The notes under the pieces: model-generated | The model's input: the letters and a program-made list of their open reading frames with translations, nothing else | What the model was told of the DNA's origin: nothing | The model's database searches: none | Made by a program: the position numbers and the translations under genes | DNA from: Alloascoidea africana | Taxonomy: Eukaryota; Ascomycota; Alloascoideomycetes; Alloascoideales; Alloascoideaceae | NCBI GenBank assembly: GCA_030581615.1 | Contig: JAKTTT010000007.1 | Location: forward strand, 424,905-488,904 | Reading direction: 5' to 3' | DNA: 64,000 nucleotides | Shown here: positions 19,438 through 28,726 of the stretch, one piece after another | Layout: each line of letters begins with the position of its first letter | Position numbering within the stretch: the stretch's first letter is position 1

Positions 19438-21025
19438 ACAGGTTGTGAGTTACACATGGAATGTTTGGTAAATGCTTAGGTTGTGGAAAATAAGAGGTTT
19501 GGCGAATAGAAACTGTATGCAATTTAGCTGAGGGTTTCCTTCTTTGGGAACTTCTGGGATGCTCATCTGTCCATTACTGCCATTCTCTTTTCCCAAATGC
19601 TAGTCTGGTTTTACATTGATAGCTGTTGAAGGTTAAATAGGCTTTGTCGATTTTTCTACTGGATATTCTATTTGATGCCGATAAATCACCAGAAACAACA
19701 GAATAGAATAAACATGATTTTTGTAGTTTTCATCATCTTCTACTTTTCTTTTTGTCTTTAGCATGCTTCTCTAATCGGCTTTGGCCGTTCTGAACGTGAT
19801 ACGTTATGAGATAATAATAGCTTTGACAGGAAAGCTAGCTGAACAATCCACTGAGTACAAAGCTCAATGTTGGACGAATCTCCGACTATAATGTCAAAGT
19901 TTCTGTAGACTTATGTGTGAGGGAGCCCCGAAAAGAAGTGGAAGCGACCTATATAAGATGAATCTAATTAAGATTTGAAAAAGAATAACGTTCAAGCACA
20001 AAATTTTAAAAAATATCATAATGTATCAAAAGAACTCGAATGTTTTTCCTGATAGCTTATATCTCAGTTCGTGATCCAGAGTACGTTTCAAAAGATTGTT
20101 TGTTGCAATAGTTTCAAACAAGATGTTTTAGGATAACTTCAAAGCCATCTGGCTTGTCAACCTGAGCGCTTCCCCGCTACATCGCCAAGGAGTTTTGTAT
20201 AAGAGTATACAGGCAGATGGAATTGGGTATTTTCTCGATCTTTGACTGATTGTGGAAAGCAAGCACCTCCTTGAAATTCGGCTTTGTGAACAAACAACAG
20301 GAAACTAACATGGAACTATAGAGGTGAAGAACAATTTTAACGTCATTCAAGACTCGTATTTCATGTTGTACTTTACTAGACACTGTTACCGTGTTTTATT
20401 TTGGAATGGAAAATAAAGAGCTCATTACGGAACTGGTACCGTGTAATTGGAATCTCAATCAAAGTTCATTAAGAGTTGAATTTGGATAAGAGCTCCTTCA
20501 AGTTCAAAGCACAATTCTCTATGTGGTCAATTCGATTTCAAAACCAGCAACATTGGAAGAGTCACAGATTTATTGGGTAGTTCATTCACTGTTACTTTGA
20601 AAGTAGCCTATAATGAAACATGTTTGGACGTCGAATTAGTTCCGAGATTTGCAGAGTAGTAAATGAGCAAGTGATTACAACACAAACGTCATACCAAGAA
20701 AGAACTTGGAAATGTGACGGAAAAGAGTTTACTAAAATGATGGATAGATATACAATGATTGATGTATAATGCCTGGTTCAAAGCAGGCAACAAGGCTGTG
20801 CTACAAGTAAATACTCTACATAATCACTTTTCCCATGATGATTCGCTTGCCTGAAATAGCCAGAAATTGACCAAGGCGTGAACAGTAACAGGCTCAGTTA
20901 CTTTTTTTTCCTAAACAAAACTCCCAGCCCTTCCAAACCTCGCGTAGCCATGGATCAGTGATGGTTAGAAGTTAGGAGTCCTGTAGGTGCACACCCAACC
21001 TGGCTCAAAGTTTATCCAAACCGGC
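19438..21025. other. Long gene-poor region between retroelement remnant and GNAT gene
   Basis: About 1.6 kb, AT-rich. The only longer frame (20177-20383, minus) has no ATG at its start and no family signature. I see no tRNA, no complete LTR and no inverted repeat. It probably holds further degraded element sequence and the 3' flank of the acetyltransferase gene. Confidence 0.4.
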
Positions 21026-21847
21026 TTAACCAAGAAGCTGCTTCTTCATCAAAACACAATTAAAGTCTTGCGTAGCAGGAACGGTACTCAGATCGTTCTT
21101 CTCATTGGAACAGCCATTCTTTTTCGCAATACTTACTCTTTCCAAAAACGTGTATCCAAGTTTTGAGTAAAAAGGTACCAGTTCATGCTCTTCTATCATA
21201 TTTGCCATTACAACTCCAATCTCGAGGTCATTCACGGCATGATCCTCTATCATTCGGACCAAGAGGGAGCCGTAACCCTTTTTGAGATATGGTGCAACAA
21301 CCGTGAACGATGTCAACTCGGCTGTTAAGCGCCCATTGCTATTCAAAGAGGGCAAAATGCTGGTGCTATCTCCATGATATGGTTTTAGGCCAACCACTCC
21401 AATTATCGGGTACTTTGCCATGTTGATTAAAAAATCCGTGAAATGTGAGGCCAAATCAACTTGCAAATCGTCAATCACAACGTATTTGTTCCCTTTGATC
21501 TCCACTTGTTTTGTATTGATGCCAGTTACCCCGAAGTTGCTGAGCAAATCGTCGTCTACCAGTATGCCAATAGCCACTGCCCGTTTTTCCGTAGAGTTCT
21601 CGACGCTGAATTCGCCTTCAAATTGGGTCTCTCTATCATACCGACGCTGCTGGATTATTCCATATTTCAGCCTAGGAATATCATATCCAGTATTCAAGAT
21701 TGAAATAAGATTTGTGCGGGTGGTGCGGGCCAACACCCCCAGCGCACCCGCCTCAAGCTCATCTCGATCTCGATCTCGAGGAAACAGCAATTCATAGTGC
21801 AAAATAACCAGAGTACACGCCATGCTCAGGAAAACAGGCCCGGCCAT
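21026..21847 (-). CDS. GNAT-family N-acetyltransferase
   Basis: ATG at 21847 gives 273 residues; ATG at 21823 (MACTLVILHYELLF) is an alternative start. The C-terminal half has the acetyl-CoA-binding motif A, TSFTVVAPYLKKGYGSLLVR (R/K-x-x-G-x-G/A type, here KKGYGS), followed by motif B (ELVPFYSKLGYTFLERV). The N-terminal 25-30 residues are hydrophobic and then show an RDRDRDELE run made by a CTCGAT DNA repeat, so the true N-terminus is uncertain. Small fungal GNATs of this kind have varied or unknown substrates, and none is assigned. Divergent from ZRC1. Confidence 0.65.
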   Translation of the reverse strand: MAGPVFLSMACTLVILHYELLFPRDRDRDELEAGALGVLARTTRTNLISILNTGYDIPRLKYGIIQQRRYDRETQFEGEFSVENSTEKRAVAIGILVDDDLLSNFGVTGINTKQVEIKGNKYVVIDDLQVDLASHFTDFLINMAKYPIIGVVGLKPYHGDSTSILPSLNSNGRLTAELTSFTVVAPYLKKGYGSLLVRMIEDHAVNDLEIGVVMANMIEEHELVPFYSKLGYTFLERVSIAKKNGCSNEKNDLSTVPATQDFNCVLMKKQLLG

Positions 21848-22586
21848 CCGCAAAAACCACCGCGAAACAGCACGAGCAGAGGGTGTACGGGTGTCTTGTA
21901 CGCGGAAGCGCCGATAAGGAGAAACGGAGAGCTTTCAAGACAGAGCTGGAGTGCCAAGTGGACGTTTTTTCGCCTGTTTCGCTTCCGGCGGGTCTGGTTG
22001 CGCCAGCTAGCAGCGGGCCCGGTGCAATTTGCCCGAGAAAAGCGCGAGAGCGCGAGAGCGCGAGAGCGCGAGAGCGCGATAGCCCGGGCAGACCGAGCAG
22101 AACAGGGCTGTCCGGCCCTGGGCCCTGGGACCTGGGACCGGAGACCTCCAAACGAGCAAACGACAGTTGTTCCGCCATCGGGAAGATCTGTCCCATTGCC
22201 CATTTCAACACACCATCCTCTCCTCCGGCATTTCAGCGGCCGCAATCCTCACTGCTGCTGCTCTTTTTATTCCCGCTCTGCGCCCAGGCAAATAAATACA
22301 GCCCGCTTTTTCGCAAATCTGCTGCTCCTCAGTCCTCTTTCCTCCTGCTCTAGCTAGCGACTCTTCTTGTTTTTTTTTGCTTGCTGCCTGCCAGGACTGA
22401 GTGACGTTTGCTCGTTTGTTATTAGACTACTGGATTTAGCAGCCACATTGACTTAGTGCAACTTATTACACCACCATCACGACACGAAGAAAAAAAAACA
22501 AGCGACATCCTCCTGTCTTTTCTTCTCCCTCCATCTTTCACCACTGCCCTCTTCGATAGCTACCGTTACAACCAATTTTTCAGTCG
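21848..22586. promoter_or_regulatory. GC-rich divergent promoter region GNAT / ZRC1
   Basis: About 740 bp, clearly richer in GC than its surroundings, then pyrimidine-rich just before ZRC1 (22490-22560), as is common in yeast promoters and leaders. It holds an 8-bp tandem repeat (22043-22079). Several long overlapping open frames on both strands here are a by-product of GC content. I did not identify zinc-response elements. Confidence 0.5.
22043..22079. repeat. Tandem repeat (CGCGAGAG) x 4.6
   Basis: Four perfect head-to-tail copies of CGCGAGAG plus a partial fifth copy. It lies in the divergent GNAT/ZRC1 promoter region. Alternating CG steps and purine runs make it a candidate for length variation between strains. 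Confidence 0.95.
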
Positions 22587-24044
22587 ATGAAGGGCAAAGA
22601 AATCAGAATATCCGCACTTTTGGTGCTGGACATAATCTTCTTTTTCCTGGAGGTCATAGTTGGCTATGCTGTCCACTCCTTAGCCCTCGTTGCCGACTCC
22701 TTCCACATGCTAAACGACATCTTTTCTTTGCTGATTGCTCTCTGGGCCGTCCGTGTTGCCAAGTCCCGCTCCCCGGATGCCGAGTACACGTACGGTTGGC
22801 AACGGGCCGAGATTCTCGGGGCCCTGGTAAACGCCGTGTTTCTCATCGCCCTGTGCTTCACGATCTTCGTGGAGGCCGTCCAGCGGTTTTTCGAGCCCCA
22901 GATCATCACCAACCCGGTTCTGATCTTGTTCGTGGGCTCCATGGGGCTTGTTTCGAATTTCGTCGGCCTTGCTCTGTTCCATGAACATGGCCACAGCCAT
23001 TCCCATGGAGGATTCGGGGGCCATTCTCACGCACATTCGCATTCACATTCGCATTTTCCTGCTCTAAATGAGCACGCTCACAACGACAATCACAACCACA
23101 ATGATCATGAACATGGCCATGGACACGGCCATGGACACGGACACAGTCATAACCATCATCAAGATGAAACGTCCTCTGCAATGCGTTACACAAACGGCGC
23201 ATTACTCGAAAACGGCTCTCTGGAGCCAGTTTTACCAGAATTGGTCGTAAACCAACTGGCAAATGAGAGAACTTCTCTTCTTCTACACCCAGAAGAATCA
23301 AAATCGAAGGTTGTGTCCTCAAAGTCGCTAAACATGCATGGAGTTTTCCTCCATGTTCTTGGAGATGCTCTAGGCAACATTGGCGTGATTCTTACAGCCA
23401 TACTCATTTGGAAAACGGATTATTCTTGGCGATTCTACTTTGATCCTATCATCTCGCTCGTCATTACATGCATTATTTTTTCCTCTGCTGTTCCTCTATG
23501 CAAGTCTGCTTGTAAAATCCTGTTAATGGGCTCTCCAGAAACTGTCGACACGGAAATTGTGAAGAAAGAGATTGAGGCCATTGCTGGCGTTCATTCAATT
23601 CATGACCTACACATTTGGATCCTCAGTGAAAACATATATGTTGCAAGCTTACATATCTCGGTGAACAATGATCCGAAAGAGTTTATGAATCTTGCAAAAC
23701 GAATAAGACACAAATTGCACAAGTACGGAATTCACTCTGCAACTATTCAACCAGAGTACACAGATTTTGATCATCATCATCATCATCGCCATCAGACAAC
23801 TAGTTCTAATCAAATCCATCAGTCGGAGTCCGATACCGAGGGAACAATAACGAGTGAAACTAGCGATGAACCATCCGTCTGTGGACCTGGATGTACTTGC
23901 CGTTGCCTTCTACGTGGACAAAACTCGGATTCCACCCTGAGCAGATACGCAGCGACAAGCGAAGAGTTTAGTGAGTGCCTTGTGGATGCAGAATTGGTCA
24001 GATCAGATCACTGTCCAAAAGCAGTTACCAACCCTCCCAACTGA
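22587..24044 (+). CDS. ZRC1: Vacuolar zinc transporter of the cation diffusion facilitator family (Zrc1/Cot1)
   Basis: 485 residues. ADSFHMLNDIFSLLIALWAV and GWQRAEILGALVNAVFLIAL are near-identical to Zrc1, and NMHGVFLHVLGDALGNIGVI carries the second H-x3-D pair. Zinc-site residues visible: H40/D44 and H256/D260. A long histidine-rich cytosolic loop lies between membrane segments 4 and 5 (about 132-193, many HGH/HSH repeats), with a second His cluster at about 393-402 and a Cys-rich CGPGCTCRC near the C-terminus. The family moves Zn2+ (and Co2+) into the vacuole in exchange for H+. Conserved leucines in this protein are encoded by CTG, so the standard code is used. Confidence 0.95.
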   Translation: MKGKEIRISALLVLDIIFFFLEVIVGYAVHSLALVADSFHMLNDIFSLLIALWAVRVAKSRSPDAEYTYGWQRAEILGALVNAVFLIALCFTIFVEAVQRFFEPQIITNPVLILFVGSMGLVSNFVGLALFHEHGHSHSHGGFGGHSHAHSHSHSHFPALNEHAHNDNHNHNDHEHGHGHGHGHGHSHNHHQDETSSAMRYTNGALLENGSLEPVLPELVVNQLANERTSLLLHPEESKSKVVSSKSLNMHGVFLHVLGDALGNIGVILTAILIWKTDYSWRFYFDPIISLVITCIIFSSAVPLCKSACKILLMGSPETVDTEIVKKEIEAIAGVHSIHDLHIWILSENIYVASLHISVNNDPKEFMNLAKRIRHKLHKYGIHSATIQPEYTDFDHHHHHRHQTTSSNQIHQSESDTEGTITSETSDEPSVCGPGCTCRCLLRGQNSDSTLSRYAATSEEFSECLVDAELVRSDHCPKAVTNPPN

Positions 24045-24797
24045 TTCCTCTTTTCCTCCTCCTCCTTAATGGGGTTTTCAACCTCTTTTTTTTTTGTCTT
24101 TGTTTGGCTTAATCTTGTGTATACAATACTTTTCATGGTTGGGAAAGCATCCTATACTTTTTCTTTGTCTCATATACCTCCTCCAAATGCAATTTTCCCT
24201 TATTGCTCCTGTGGAAGTTGGTTACACATGCCATGGAAATAATCGCAGCCATTGCGCCTAATTATTTTGCTTACTTGTCAAAGCTACTTGAAAGATTATG
24301 AGCGGTACTTGATAATGTGTGAAACCACATTTTCTTTTTGTTCATGTTTTTATCGAAAATATTTCTTATATCTAATATCTATGTATGTCATCATCATGCT
24401 CTTATAATTGGATGATTGATTTGTTGCTTGTGCATATTGGGATTATCCTGTAAAAACAAATACAAATTTAAATGGTTTATTGTCACTTCTTGTTTAAACG
24501 ACTTTAGAGAGCTCTGTGCGGCTCAGCACGATGTGAGCGGGATCAACGATCGTACCGTTGGTAGCGATCAACAAACGAGTCCGCTTAGAACCTATCGGTA
24601 TAAATCTATCAATAGAGCAGTGTTTCTGTCAATTTACACATCTAAAAAAGAGGAAAAGTGATAGTAGACTACTTTCCGAAACACAGACGATCCAAACGAG
24701 ATTAAAAATCTCTTGTCATTTTTCCTTTCTTGATGTTATCCCATATTTATACCATTGATCTAATTGAGTAAGAAACCCTCCACAATCCTTGAAAAAA
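24045..24797. other. Convergent intergenic region ZRC1 / ABZ2
   Basis: About 750 bp between two convergent stops. Most is AT-rich 3' flank. On the minus strand, about 24502-24600, an open stretch reads GSKRTRLLIATNGTIVDPAH followed by IVLSRTELSKVV and a stop; it has AG acceptor-like dinucleotides at its 5' side but no ATG or convincing upstream exon. Confidence 0.4.
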
Positions 24798-25721
24798 TCA
24801 CGCCCTTTCGCAAATTCTTCCTCGTACAACGCCTACTATTGCATTAAACAGAATCACTTCATCTCCAACATGAAGATCCTCAAGACGGATATGCTCTTCA
24901 ACCACAAGACCTTGATCAAGTAAAAACTTGCGAACGGTTCCTCGAATAGCACCATCTTGAAATGGAGGTGTCGCCCAGTAGTAACCCCCATCTGCTGATT
25001 TGCTCATCCTTTTCACTCCAACATTTGCAATTGATCCTTCAGTAACCTGACCTTCCGGATTGTAAAGAATCACCTCTTGAAACGGCTCACTTGCAACATT
25101 CTTCAAAATTCTGTTCCTACTCTCTGTATAGTACTTTCTATAAGTCGTTTTCAAAGTTGATACCACAGTAGAGGGCGATGGCTGGCTGTCGAGGTACACT
25201 TTGTAATAGGTGTAATTGCCTAAACCAATCTCCCCAGAACCAGGAGTGATTTGCGACAATTTAGTATAGTAAGCATCATTTAAACCAATAAATAGATTTG
25301 GCCTCGCAATAGTTTCTTCAAATGTCGTGCTGGTAGATCCGTCTTTGCCGATTAGAAGCCGAACTTTGTAATTCTTAGCATGATCCAATTGGTTTAGAGT
25401 TGGCTCAAGCAAGTCTTCTAACGTCTTCTCCAGACTATTAGGAAGGAACGATTGATCCCATTTAAAATAGCCAATAGACAGAACTATTCGATCATAATGG
25501 TTTTTAAATAAAAACAATGAGGCTTCATTCTTGGATTGGCTTTTTTCTTGCACCGTTTTGCCCTCAACCAATGGCGACTTGATAAGAGATGGTGATCCAG
25601 ACAATGCCGATTGTAGCTGTTCAAAAGGTGGACTTTCTATTAGACCTGGATCATATCTTATCGTCGATAAAATCTCAAATTGTATATTTTCATCTACTGT
25701 GTTGGCGGACGTGTTTGTCAT
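24798..25721 (-). CDS. ABZ2: 4-amino-4-deoxychorismate lyase (fold-type IV PLP enzyme)
   Basis: The ATG at 25721 gives 307 residues; the frame extends upstream only from a GTG and is not used. Marks of fold-type IV PLP enzymes are LKTTYRKYYTESRNR (K191 the likely Schiff-base lysine) and EVILYNPEGQVTEGSIANV (E228), followed by GTVRKFLLDQGLVVEE. Its layout is that of Abz2, which releases pyruvate from aminodeoxychorismate to give p-aminobenzoate for folate synthesis. A branched-chain aminotransferase or D-amino-acid transaminase role is less likely given the length and divergent N-terminus. Confidence 0.75.
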   Translation of the reverse strand: MTNTSANTVDENIQFEILSTIRYDPGLIESPPFEQLQSALSGSPSLIKSPLVEGKTVQEKSQSKNEASLFLFKNHYDRIVLSIGYFKWDQSFLPNSLEKTLEDLLEPTLNQLDHAKNYKVRLLIGKDGSTSTTFEETIARPNLFIGLNDAYYTKLSQITPGSGEIGLGNYTYYKVYLDSQPSPSTVVSTLKTTYRKYYTESRNRILKNVASEPFQEVILYNPEGQVTEGSIANVGVKRMSKSADGGYYWATPPFQDGAIRGTVRKFLLDQGLVVEEHIRLEDLHVGDEVILFNAIVGVVRGRICERA

Positions 25722-26298
25722 TGGTACCTGTGCAAGCTTTCTAGAGAATCTCACATCTCCAGCTTTAGTTTGTGGGTGGTGGTTGGATGTTCACTCAAGA
25801 CTCCCTTCTGACAAGGTGGAAAGTGACGATGTGCAGTGGTGGACACGTAGAACTAGGGAAGGCTATCACGAATGTGGTCAGACTAATGAACACGAAAGGA
25901 ATATGGAGTCGAAAGGAACTACAGAGAAAGATCTAAAGACTATGTCGTAGATCTGAGCACGAAGAAGAACTGGAATCAAAGAGCATGAACTCTTTCTCAC
26001 ACAAAGTTAGACACTACCTGCGTTGCCGGGCCTAACTTACAGGTAAAGGCCAAACACGGACTCTCTGGCTCGCGAAATCTGAGCCTCGTAGTGTCAGCGG
26101 AACATTTATTATGGAGGATATGGCTTGGTAACCTCCACGCTGTACACAAAAACAACAAATATACAACACAAACCTACTGTTATTTCACTTTGTCTACCAT
26201 ATATACCACTGTGGAACCAAACTAGTTTGGTGCTAACAAAAACGCAGAACTAGTTCTGCAACTAGCTTTGTTTTTCGCTCTCTAACACCCAGACTTCC
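25722..26298. other. Intergenic region upstream of ABZ2
   Basis: About 580 bp. No gene is recognised. Near its right end are two 16-bp perfect palindromes (26216-26231 and 26244-26259), annotated separately. Confidence 0.45.
26216..26259. repeat. Pair of 16-bp perfect palindromes centred on AACTAGTT
   Basis: ACCAAACTAGTTTGGT (26216-26231) and GCAGAACTAGTTCTGC (26244-26259), both self-complementary over all 16 bases and sharing the core AACTAGTT. They lie 12 bp apart and 40 bp from the left arm of foldback B. Confidence 0.95.
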
Positions 26299-26587
26299 CT
26301 TCTGCCATGATAAATACTTCAATTTGGATGATCCGTTTGAGTTCATTAAACTCAATAACAGTGAAAGAACTAGGAATCTTGAACCTGGGTTTAATTTTCT
26401 AAAAGGTGTTGAGCTCGGAAGATTTTGCTTGTTTTCTCTAGCAAATTTCGTAACCAAGCAAAATCTTCCGAGCTCAAAACCTTTTAGAAAATTAAACCCA
26501 GGTTCAAGGTTCCTAGTTCTTTCACTTTTATTGAGTTTAATGAACTCAAACAGATCATCCAAATTGAAGTATTTATCATGGCGGAAG
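26299..26587. repeat. Long foldback inverted repeat B (arms 133 bp, spacer 23 bp)
   Basis: Left arm 26299-26431, right arm 26455-26587, with about five mismatches in 133 positions (T/C, C/T, C/A, T/C, G/T). Both strands read a similar peptide (FEFIKLN, RNLEPGFNFLKG) that I cannot place in a family. The spacer is 23 bp. Confidence 0.95.
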
Positions 26588-27381
26588 ATTTCGGGTCATA
26601 CCCCGATGCCCAGGCAAACTATTTAACTCCCAAATTACGCTCTCTTCTTAACAGAACAGCCTGCAATTTAGACACAAATTATTGTCACGATCACCCTCTC
26701 TAGTTTGTTACCGAGAGCCTGTTTCTCTCGCTACGGGGGTATGTCAGCCTCGGATGGGCTTAGATAGGTCTATATATGTAACCCATTCTAGTGTTGTTTG
26801 AAGCCTCTCGCCTTCTCGAACTTTTACAACATCTAGGTTTCTCTAATCATGTGTTATATTCGCAGAATGACAGAGTCTAGTTGTTAGGAGTTTAGTCCGT
26901 AAAATAGTCTGTAAAAAGCTTAGTTTATTAGAAATGAGAGAAAGACTCTTCTTATATAGACCGAACTATGTAGCAACCGTGGTACGAATGGCTTGCTTGT
27001 GCACCATACCAAACGTGGTATGGTTAGCTTGCTTGTACGGTTAAAGTAGTAAGACAGTCCTTGTGAGTGATAAGCCATCCCATTGTAACATCATGCCAAA
27101 AGTTAAGATATTTCTCCACCGTCGCCATGAAGATAAAAACGCAACAATAGCTGTATTATGGTTTGAAATGCTCGATCCGTAGCTGTAGAGGCATGGTATT
27201 GGATGCTGGGTAGAACCAGAGTCTGCTCATATTGAAAAACAATAGACACTTTCTTCTGTAAGTGCTCTTGTGTTTGGAGATCTGACACCTTTTAATAATC
27301 AGACAATCTGGACGGGACGCTTTCAATTACTTGAGGACTATAAATCCAACCAGAATGAGACTCAGTTTCAGTTACCAAAAC
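26588..27381. other. Repeat-derived intergenic region right of foldback B
   Basis: About 800 bp without a recognised gene. Two stretches have LTR-like ends: 26706-26831 (TGTTACC...TACAACA, with a TATATATG box) and 26882-27090 (TGTTAGGAG...TTGTAACA, with TTATATAG). Neither has a clear target-site duplication. Within the second, a 26-bp imperfect direct repeat (26975-27000 and 27011-27036, 21/26 matching) overlaps an 8-bp-stem hairpin (ACCATACC AAACGT GGTATGGT, 27003-27024). Confidence 0.45.
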
Positions 27382-28502
27382 TTATGCAGGCCCGTCTTTC
27401 TGTTTTGGTGGAGGTAGAGAAACTCTTTGACATGCCAGAATCAAGGGTCTTGTGGCTTTGACATTTTCCTGTAGTGAGCCAATATGCTTCATCAATTCTT
27501 GAAGGGTTGACTGTAGTAACGGATCTTCTTCTTGCTATTAAATCGTTTTCATCAGTAAGCAGCTCAACCCGCATCAATCAATTCATAAGATCATACCTTG
27601 TATGTAGATAACTTTCCAATTTCGAGATTTATATTCTCAGCATGGTCATGTTTCTCGTCTGTTGAAATACTATCTTTTAAAGCATCCATTATCTTCAATC
27701 GAAGAGGTTAGTATAGAACCCTGAAATCTCGTAGTTCTGGTCTACTTACTTTTTTCTTTTGGGTCGACATAGAAGACGTTTGCTGTCTCGCATTTCTAGT
27801 AATTGTTTTAAGGTACTCCTCATCACTCTTGAGAATTCTAGAAAAGAAACAAAAAAACGCTGGTCAGAAATGAATAAAAAGTCATATCAGAAATCAATAC
27901 TTACGACTGCTGTTTCTTTATTTCCAGATCCAACTCTGCAATTTGCTTTAGGTCCGCGTTAAGAATACTCTCAAGTTGCGCCTTTATCCTTCAGGTTAGA
28001 TATCAACAAAAAAACCAAGTCCATTACTGTGCATACTTTTTTGCGAGCCAGATAGTCGAGTTGATAGTTCTGTGGTTTGAGACCAGGAGGCAACTGTGCG
28101 CTCTCAAGCTGACTCCGCAATCTGAGATTATGAATCGTTAATATGCAATTCATGTCGGATTCTAGGATAGTCCACTCACTGTGCCATCAGTTTCTGAATT
28201 AGCTTTTGCGCTTCTTCTTTTCTCGAATTCTGTCTAATATGCCGTAATGAAGGAGTAATAAACAACGATAAGCTCTCCATGACTGCATCTATGCTCTGTG
28301 GCGATAGCGGTTCCCAAAGCTGAGCTATTCGTTCCTCTGGAATTCTCTTGGTGTATGATTTCAAAACAGTGCTGGAACTCTGCTTCCGCGGTTTATCCTT
28401 ATTTGAGGATTTCTGACCGGCTATAGCCTTTTCAATTCTGGCATCTTTTGTCCTCACAGATGTACTTTTCCCTTTCCGAGTGGCTCTGGACGACTTGGGC
28501 AT
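27382..28502 (-). CDS. CENP-Q/Okp1-like inner kinetochore protein, six exons
   Basis: Exons: 28502-28180, 28121-28037, 27981-27905, 27837-27750, 27692-27597, 27534-27382. Introns are 58, 55, 67, 57 and 62 nt with GTGAGT/GTATGC/GTAAGT/GTAAGT/GTATGA donors; intron 4 has a perfect TACTAAC. All phases close, giving 273 residues. A basic N-terminus (MPKSSRATRKGKS) leads to a long helical part: LESAQLPPGLKPQNYQLDYL, AQLESILNADLKQIAELDLE, and near the end EEDPLLQSTLQELMKHIGSL then QENVKA. This layout (LPPG, then LExxL coiled coil, then a HixSLQxN C-terminal element) is that of CENP-Q/Fta7/Okp1, part of the COMA complex at centromeres. Start at 28565 would add 21 residues. Gene model strong; family call moderate. 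Divergent from SEC6. Confidence 0.65.
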
Positions 28503-28726
28503 TTTCACGTTCCGTGTCGCGTTTGATGAATAAACATGGGGACAGGCGAAGTACATCTCATCCACCCTAACACCTTCACAGCTCGACCATTAGCTGCCAG
28601 AACACCCCAGACAGCCAAGCGTTTTGGGAGAATAGACTGATGTCTGACTCTACGGATGCATCGTTGGCAAAGTATGGCCTTTTGGGGTGCTTCTACACAT
28701 AGCTGGCCTGCTCTTTACTAACAAAC

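Noticed and set aside
20177-20383. 68-codon minus ORF in the gene-poor region
   Set aside because: It starts with GTG and has no conserved motif.
21792-22357. Several long overlapping ORFs on both strands (up to 186 codons)
   Set aside because: They lie in a GC-rich repeat block, are Arg/Ser/Pro-rich in every frame and match no family; composition explains them.
24798-25756. GTG-initiated longer form of ABZ2
   Set aside because: Eukaryotic initiation at GTG is not expected; ATG at 25721 starts a sensible protein.
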